This document shows, piece after piece, positions 5,550 to 9,075 of a stretch of 9,075 bases of DNA (positions are counted from its first letter, which is position 1; each line of letters opens with the position of its first letter). Below the pieces are notes generated by a model. That model worked only from the letters and a program-made list of their open reading frames with translations, was not told where the DNA came from and made no database searches. The stretch comes from JAEVLT01 sp964484065 (GTDB taxonomy: Bacteria > Bacillota > Bacilli > Bacillales > Cytobacillaceae): the NCBI GenBank assembly GCA_964484065.1, contig CAZAEW010000112.1, positions 1 to 9,075 on the forward strand, in the 5' to 3' direction. The position numbers and the translations under genes were made by a program.

Positions 5550-5819
5550 GTAAAACAAAAAATGTGTAAGTTTAGTTAACTGTTTTTAAAAAGAACCAGA
5601 TGCTAATATTTTATCTCATAGAAAATTATTGAATTAAATTAATTGAACATATTTATTTAATTACACTATTTGCGATCGCTTGAAGAAGTACAAAATATAA
5701 TAGCATGAAAATAACAATAGCGCCGATATAATAAGATAAAACTTACAAATCTAGGGGATATGTGGATCTAGAGTACTTCCTTTTCAATCAAAGGCAACCA
5801 AGAACTTTTTATTTTTACA
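5550..5819. other. Gene-free AT-rich stretch
   Basis: Stops occur in all frames and no ribosome binding site with a following frame is seen on either strand. It contains GCGATCGC at 5672 as an isolated GC-rich palindrome. No toxin or immunity remnant is recognised. Confidence 0.5.
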
Positions 5820-5864
5820 AAAAAACAATGCCCTAGCAAAATATTTGCTAGGGCATTGTTTTTT
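5820..5864. terminator. Strong bidirectional terminator hairpin
   Basis: A perfect 20-bp inverted repeat (5821-5840 and 5844-5863), with a 3-base ATA loop and A/T runs outside, contains AACAATGCCCTAGC. It has the features of an intrinsic terminator on both strands. It separates the 4474-5549 unit from the next toxin remnant, whose coding homology begins about 15 bases later. Confidence 0.9.
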
Positions 5865-5878
5865 CGAAAATAAGTTGT

Positions 5879-6184
5879 TGTGATTCCGTTAACCGTACGA
5901 TTGACCATCCTTTTTATAAGGATATGGATGCGTTTGTGTCAATCATGCGGGACTTGTCCATTTCTAGCTACACGACGCAAAACCAGCTCGGGGTTACCGT
6001 AAATGTGCCTTCGACAGATGGACTATATACTTCTGTAAACGTTGGTGTAATGGGAGTAGTTGAACATTGTTTGGTAAATGAAGAGTTAATTACAGGCGGT
6101 GGAGCAGGGCAAATTAACATTCCTATCAAAGTTAAGGCATTAGAAGATATAGTCATATTAAGATACATGGGGCTGGTAAAGTGA
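5879..6184 (+). pseudogene. Internally deleted toxin: delivery segment joined to a tip end
   Basis: The frame is open from before 5879 to TGA 6182-6184; the ATG at 5924 (86 aa) has no ribosome binding site. Codons 5882-6040 give DSVNRTIDHPFYKDMDAFVS, then MRDLSISSYTTQNQLGVTVN and PSTDGLYTSVNV, the segment upstream of PT-TG. The same strand occurs at 1437-1500 (TVNVTPPDG). Instead of continuing into DDLFNGDNFYGKQ as at 1524, it passes to GVMGVVEHCLVNEELITGGG then AGQINIPIKVK and RYMGLVK, which reads as the last 45 or so residues of a tip. PT-TG, linker and most of the tip are therefore missing, probably through one in-frame deletion near 6040. The end overlaps the GTG of the following gene by 4 bases, as expected for a toxin. 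Confidence 0.65.
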
Positions 6185-6429
6185 AACAAGATGAATATAT
6201 AAAGAAGATAAAACAATTAGGTATAGAACTAGAACTGTTAAATATTGTAGTAGGGAGAAAAACTAACGTACCAAATTCTATTGGATGCTATAAAGAAAAT
6301 GGTATATGGCATTTTTATGATGTTAATGAAAGACAAGACTTAGTAGTTACCAAGAGTGGGGGGGAAGATGAAATCTTTTCTTATTTATATTTACTTACTA
6401 TGGTGTTACAAAAACAATATATGAACTAA
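6181..6429 (+). CDS. Small immunity protein (Imm59-like)
   Basis: This intact 82-aa cytoplasmic protein starts at GTG 6181, overlapping the toxin TGA (GTGA), a sign of translational coupling. The only upstream purine run is GGGGCTGG near 6169, which is weak. An N-terminal helix (YIKKIKQLGIELELLNIV) is followed by SIGCYKENGIWHFYDVNERQ, a strand-turn-strand resembling the IGxYxxxGxWxVYxTxERG core of Imm59-type immunity proteins (from memory). A C-terminal helix FSYLYLLTMVLQKQYMN completes it. It should neutralise the tip whose end (residues GGGAGQINIP and following) lies just upstream. Since that toxin is internally deleted, this is another orphan immunity gene. Confidence 0.6.
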   Translation: MKQDEYIKKIKQLGIELELLNIVVGRKTNVPNSIGCYKENGIWHFYDVNERQDLVVTKSGGEDEIFSYLYLLTMVLQKQYMN

Positions 6430-6795
6430 TATTACGTTTTACTTTTAATCATCTAATTGTAATATCTATTACTAAAACAAAATTATTAAATATTCCTGTA
6501 TGAACTCTAGTGTAGTAACGCTGTATCATATTTGGAGCCTGTTTCTCTTTTTTATAGATTAAATAAAATTAATTTGCTCTGAATGGAATCCTATTCGTTA
6601 GATGGTCCCCTAAATAATTTAATTATGGAATTACCTATAGAATGGCTCTGTAAAATTAAAAAGATGATAATTTGATGAATTTAAAGGAAACCCAATCCAT
6701 ATGGGTTTCCCATTCTATTTAAACATATGTACCACCGTTAAATAGGACTATCATTCGATTCGGGACAGATAATCAGCATCAGGCACTAAGAATGT
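6430..6795. other. Gene-free stretch with a hairpin at 6686-6710
   Basis: No open frame with a start site is supported. GGAAACCCA (6686-6694) pairs with TGGGTTTCC (6702-6710) around a 7-base loop. The tail after it (CATTCTATTTAAA) is poor in consecutive T, so it is a weak terminator candidate for the 6181-6429 gene. GGGACAGATAATCAGCATCA then GGCACTAAG at 6762-6790 vaguely recall REP and ACTGGTGC repeat ends. Confidence 0.5.
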
Positions 6796-6852
6796 ACAAA
6801 TTTGAATATTTGTTTGTATTGAAAGGACAAAGTCACCAAGACTTTGTCCTTT
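6796..6852. repeat. Hairpin element, copy 2
   Basis: ACAAATTTGAATATTTG is followed by TTTGTATT and a perfect 13-bp inverted repeat (6822-6834 and 6840-6852) with loop ACCAA. Apart from the loop and a few bases it equals 1168-1227. As in copy 1 it lies upstream of a new toxin cassette and downstream of an immunity gene (here with 366 bases between). Confidence 0.6.
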
Positions 6853-7227
6853 GAAAATTTCCAATAATATTATCAGTGATATAAATTTTAAGGCTACTTT
6901 AATGATTTTCTTCAGTCTCGAATTCTTTCATTTAAAGTCAGAGTCGCTCTATAACTATTTACTAGGAATTATCAACGATTTGCAGACAAATGAGGTGCCA
7001 AATATTCAAAAACCCGGAAATTTAGATTTTAAACGGAAGAAAAAGCAATGAAAGCTATGGAGGTTTATCCGGAAGCCAATCAAAAGGTGTTGGATCTTTC
7101 GGACCACTATATCCGCGCAGCGACTTATATGTGATACATTGAATGAATAGTAGAGGATTCGAATGTAATAGAATTAGGAAATTATCGATTGGATGAGATA
7201 GAAGCAGAGAAGATAAAAAAACAGTAA
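6853..7227 (+). pseudogene. Decayed toxin tip, two in-frame stops at its end
   Basis: The clearest part is frame 7033-7227: TEEKAMKAMEVYPEANQKVL, DLSDHYIRAATYM, TGA (7132-7134), YIE, TGA (7144-7146), IVEDSNVIELGNYRLDEIEA ... KIKKQ, TAA. The last block matches IENDRNVFKLSNYIVSED at 8092-8145, so both are ends of related toxin tips. Upstream, 6851-7051 is open in another frame from a TTG inside the hairpin (66 codons, ending NEVPNIQKPGNLDFKRKKKQ); its meaning is unclear and it may be an earlier frameshifted part of the same tip. The immunity gene begins 34 bases after the final stop. The domain itself is not recognised. Confidence 0.5.
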
Positions 7228-7261
7228 AAATTATTGGTAACAATGGAGGTGGAATACAATA

Positions 7262-7675
7262 ATGAATGATTTAGGCAGAGGAATTTTAGAAATGGAGGGG
7301 ATCTCTCTTAAGCCTAAATATAAATTAGGAGATCTGATAAAAGCATTGCCTTCAGATAAAATAAAAATATTAAATCTGGATGAGGCCACAATGGTTGTTA
7401 GATTTCTTATGCCAATTAAAATAGGAAGTAAAAAATTCTATGTTCGTATTAATTTTGATAATAATTATCTTAGTGGAATTGAATTAAAAATATCCGATCT
7501 AAATATTGATGAGTGGGATTACAAGTCAATGCTTGGCCAACATGGCGATTGGCTCACAGAACAAATTGGATATCCAAATGGGATTCTTTCAGTAAATGAA
7601 TTTGCTTGGGGAAAGATTACACAGTGGGATGATCCTAGATCATGTGATGCAGGAATAAGAATATCGTATTTATAA
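7262..7675 (+). CDS. Immunity protein, paralogue of the 8186 gene
   Basis: This intact 137-aa cytoplasmic protein has GGAGGTGG at 7245-7252, 9 bases before the ATG. It is related to the protein at 8186-8584. Shared features are LSGIELKISD against LSKIFLRVYS, a GDWL against RRWL helix, and the end FAWGKITQWDDPRS ... IRISYL against FAWGIINPWVDMRS ... IHITYL. The C-terminal FAWGxI..W.D.RS....I.I.YL motif is the best signature. I do not know a named family. Both paralogues follow toxin ends that resemble one another, so this protein very likely neutralises that tip type. A terminator follows at 7723-7747, so it is transcribed as its own unit or with the remnant before it. Confidence 0.65.
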   Translation: MNDLGRGILEMEGISLKPKYKLGDLIKALPSDKIKILNLDEATMVVRFLMPIKIGSKKFYVRINFDNNYLSGIELKISDLNIDEWDYKSMLGQHGDWLTEQIGYPNGILSVNEFAWGKITQWDDPRSCDAGIRISYL

Positions 7676-7722
7676 AGCTAAAAATGTTTTGATAGGAATT
7701 TTGCAGAAAATAATTTTAAGAG

Positions 7723-7747
7723 ACTCGTCAGAATTGGCGAGTTTTTT
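7723..7747 (+). terminator. Rho-independent terminator after the 7262 gene
   Basis: ACTCGTC (7723-7729) pairs with GGCGAGT (7736-7742, one G-T pair) and is followed by six T. The stem is short but well placed, 48 bases after the immunity gene stop. Confidence 0.7.
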
Positions 7748-7795
7748 CCATTATGTGTATACGTGGTTCGAAACGAGCAGTGTCTGTGATGTCGG

Positions 7796-8193
7796 GTGTT
7801 AGCAACCGCCCGAAGACTTGGATTAGAAACAGGTTTCAAAACAAGCGTTAAACGGGAAGTCACACATATCGGTGACATGGTGCAGGAAGCCGGCAAGATC
7901 AACGCATCACGCCTAAAGTGTGCGGAAGCAGCGATTAAAAGCGGATCGAATGACATGATCAATAAGGTAGCGAGAGATACAATAGGATTTGCTAAGAACA
8001 CAAGGAGTCGAGTTTGACCCTGAAAAACTTCAAATGAAGGGTCCAGATGGATATTACATTTATAAAAGTATATGCAAATACACATATATCAATAGAAAAT
8101 GATAGAAATGTCTTTAAATTATCGAATTACATTGTGAGCGAGGATAAAATGGAACTAATTAAAAATAGTTTGGAGAGAATTAGGAATGAATAA
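7796..8193 (+). pseudogene. Toxin linker fused to a decayed tip, frameshifted twice
   Basis: The frame 7796-8017 (73 codons, TTG first, no ribosome binding site) reads ARRLGLETGFKTSVKREVTH then IGDMVQEAGKINASRLKCAE ... INKVARDTI, the helical linker seen also at 3670-3760 but without its frameshift. At RDTI (about 7982) homology to the other linkers ends abruptly. Sense then continues in another frame from 7986 as DLLRTQGVEFDPEKLQMKGP DGYYIYKS, and finally in a third frame from ATG 8047 as MDITFIKVYANTHISIENDR then FKLSNYIVSED ... ERIRNE, ending TAA 8191-8193. The tail matches the 7156-7227 tip end. The VENTH segment is missing, so a deletion joined linker and tip. Upstream, 7750-7795 (AVSVMSGVSNRPKT in another frame) may be more linker. 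The immunity start lies inside the toxin stop region. Confidence 0.6.
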
Positions 8194-8584
8194 ATTAATG
8201 ATAGGGGAGCTACAAATTGGAGATATTATTATTGATAGCAATACTACTGTGAAAAGCCTCGAAAATAAAAATTTAAATATAAAGATTAGAGAAGGAAAAC
8301 CAAATAGTTATGTGTATTTTTTATCTCCGCAAAGTATATTTTCAGAAGTATTTGTAATACATCTATTGTTTAAAGATGAAAAGCTCAGCAAAATTTTTCT
8401 TAGAGTATATTCAGAAATTGAAGAGGATGGCTGGGCGATTGCCAAAAGACATAGAAGATGGTTAATAAAATTATTAGGAGAAGAACAGGGGATTAAAAAT
8501 CAGATAAAATTTGCTTGGGGAATAATTAACCCTTGGGTAGATATGAGGAGCGGCCAATCAGAAATTCATATAACATATCTTTAA
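8186..8584 (+). CDS. Immunity protein, paralogue of the 7262 gene
   Basis: This intact 132-aa cytoplasmic protein starts at ATG 8186, with GGAGAG at 8172-8177, overlapping the last codons of the toxin tail; the second ATG at 8198 is a less likely start. It shares with the 7262 product the central LSKIFLRVYS strand, the RRWLIKLLGEE helix and the terminal FAWGIINPWVDMRS ... IHITYL block, at low overall identity. This divergence, together with divergent toxin ends, suggests the two cassettes are variants with different specificity rather than a recent duplication. The family is unnamed to me. The partner tip is frameshifted, so this is an orphan immunity gene. There is no obvious terminator before the next toxin piece at 8604. 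Confidence 0.65.
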   Translation: MNKLMIGELQIGDIIIDSNTTVKSLENKNLNIKIREGKPNSYVYFLSPQSIFSEVFVIHLLFKDEKLSKIFLRVYSEIEEDGWAIAKRHRRWLIKLLGEEQGIKNQIKFAWGIINPWVDMRSGQSEIHITYL

Positions 8585-8603
8585 TAAAATCCATAAATTT
8601 TAA

Positions 8604-9041
8604 ACCACTGCATATCGTAAGCCAGAATATGATTTTACAAATGTTGAATGGGCAGATGAAATGCAAAAAGTTAGAATATATTATCTTGAAGCATCTAAGC
8701 AACTAGAAAGTGATATAGAAAAGATGACTGCGGAAGGATTTTCTAAAGAAGATATAGCTAAACATGTAGTGGAAACCCGAAATCAGCAGAAGGTTATAGC
8801 AAGACAAAACATGACGGCCGAGGAGAGGGCAGGTTTAGAGGAAAGGAATATAAAAATATATGGTAATCCAATAGGTCCAACAGCTGAAAGTATGTTTAAT
8901 AAGACAAAAGATTCGTATTTTGATAAGGGGATTTATGAATCTGATGACCAAATATGGGATATTATAATTCAAAAATCAATGCGGAAAGATGATGTAATAA
9001 ATACACTACTAGAATTAGTGCATAAGGAGGCATTACTTTGA
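8604..9041 (+). CDS. Toxin tip without delivery part (YGNPxGPT type)
   Basis: The frame is open from just after TAA 8601-8603; the first ATG with a fair frame is 8661 (126 aa) and has no ribosome binding site. Upstream codons 8604-8660 (TTAYRKPEYDFTNVEWADE) look native, so this is a C-terminal piece without start. Numbering from 8661: 1-60 is a charged helical region (RIYYLEASKQLESDIEKMTA, KEDIAKHVVETRNQ at 29-42), then ERN at 61-63, YGNPIGPT at 67-74, and IWDIIIQKSMRKDDVINTLL near the end. The RN-x-YGNPxGPT plus W-x-x-[IV]-I-x-x-S-x-R pattern is one I recall from tips of several secreted and contact-dependent toxins; its activity is unknown to me. The immunity gene start overlaps its stop. 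It is the only tip here with no internal defect besides the nuclease at 86. Confidence 0.55.
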   Translation, partial: TTAYRKPEYDFTNVEWADEMQKVRIYYLEASKQLESDIEKMTAEGFSKEDIAKHVVETRNQQKVIARQNMTAEERAGLEERNIKIYGNPIGPTAESMFNKTKDSYFDKGIYESDDQIWDIIIQKSMRKDDVINTLLELVHKEALL

Positions 9042-9075
9042 TAATACTAAATAATTACTCTAAGACTGGAACATA
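9038..9075 (+). CDS. Start of the immunity gene for the last tip (partial)
   Basis: TTG at 9038 overlaps the toxin TGA (9039-9041) and is preceded by a consensus AAGGAGG at 9024-9030 with 7 bases spacing. The visible product is MIILNNYSKTGT, open to the window end. Position and strong ribosome binding site point to an immunity gene; too little is visible to name it. Confidence 0.55.
   Translation, partial: MIILNNYSKTGT

Noticed and set aside
1168..6852. CRISPR array from recurring short repeats
   Set aside because: The repeats are few, far apart, unequal in length and not separated by regular spacers.
6851..7051. Stand-alone 66-aa gene starting at TTG
   Set aside because: The start lies in the arm of a repeated hairpin, without a ribosome binding site; treated as a doubtful part of the toxin remnant.
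7678..8085. Minus-strand open frame (135 codons)
   Set aside because: The + strand here carries the linker homologous to 3670-3760 and a terminator; the minus frame has no recognisable protein features.

Overview
The window is AT-rich DNA with AGGAGG-type ribosome binding sites and ATG, GTG and TTG starts. It looks like a low-GC Gram-positive chromosome, most likely a Bacillaceae member (inference; no taxonomic marker gene is present). It reads as an accessory polymorphic-toxin locus: pieces of one large toxin gene family alternate with small immunity genes. The upstream delivery end (LXG or similar) is not in the window, so assignment to type VII secretion is inferred from the pre-toxin region only.

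Every gene-bearing stretch is on the + strand. Positions 2-82 hold a VENTH-type linker, ending in an in-frame TAG, followed by an HNH-like nuclease tip (86-580) and a SUKH-type immunity gene (585-1133). Positions 1134-1436 hold hairpin and repeat elements. Positions 1437-2828 are a near-complete toxin 3' half: an upstream delivery strand, the PT-TG pre-toxin domain, a helical linker, VENTH and a possible ADP-ribosyl-cyclase-like tip. It is cut by four in-frame stops but shows no frameshift, and is followed by an intact 75-aa immunity gene (2835-3062) and a terminator. Positions 3239-3669 hold a REP-like palindrome, a second copy of the ACTGGTGC repeat and an inverted segment. Positions 3670-4132 and 4235-4458 are frameshifted linker and tip remnants, followed by two intact genes of immunity type (4474-4956, 4992-5549). 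A strong bidirectional terminator lies at about 5820-5864. Next come an internally deleted toxin (5879-6184) overlapping a small immunity gene (6181-6429), a gene-free stretch (6430-6795), and a second copy of a hairpin element (6796-6852). Two related cassettes follow, each with a decayed toxin tail and a paralogous immunity gene (7262-7675 and 8186-8584). Last is an open toxin tip (8604-9041) whose TTG-started immunity gene runs off the window.

The main message is the contrast between the two gene types. The toxin side of nearly every cassette is truncated, stopped or frameshifted, while every complete immunity-position gene is open, and most have a good ribosome binding site. This looks like a reservoir of silent toxin tips plus orphan immunity genes, lying downstream of a full-length toxin outside the window. 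Recombination through the shared linker (VENTH region) could swap tips, and the immunity genes could protect against kin. Family names for the tips and several immunity proteins are recognition from memory and are marked as uncertain.
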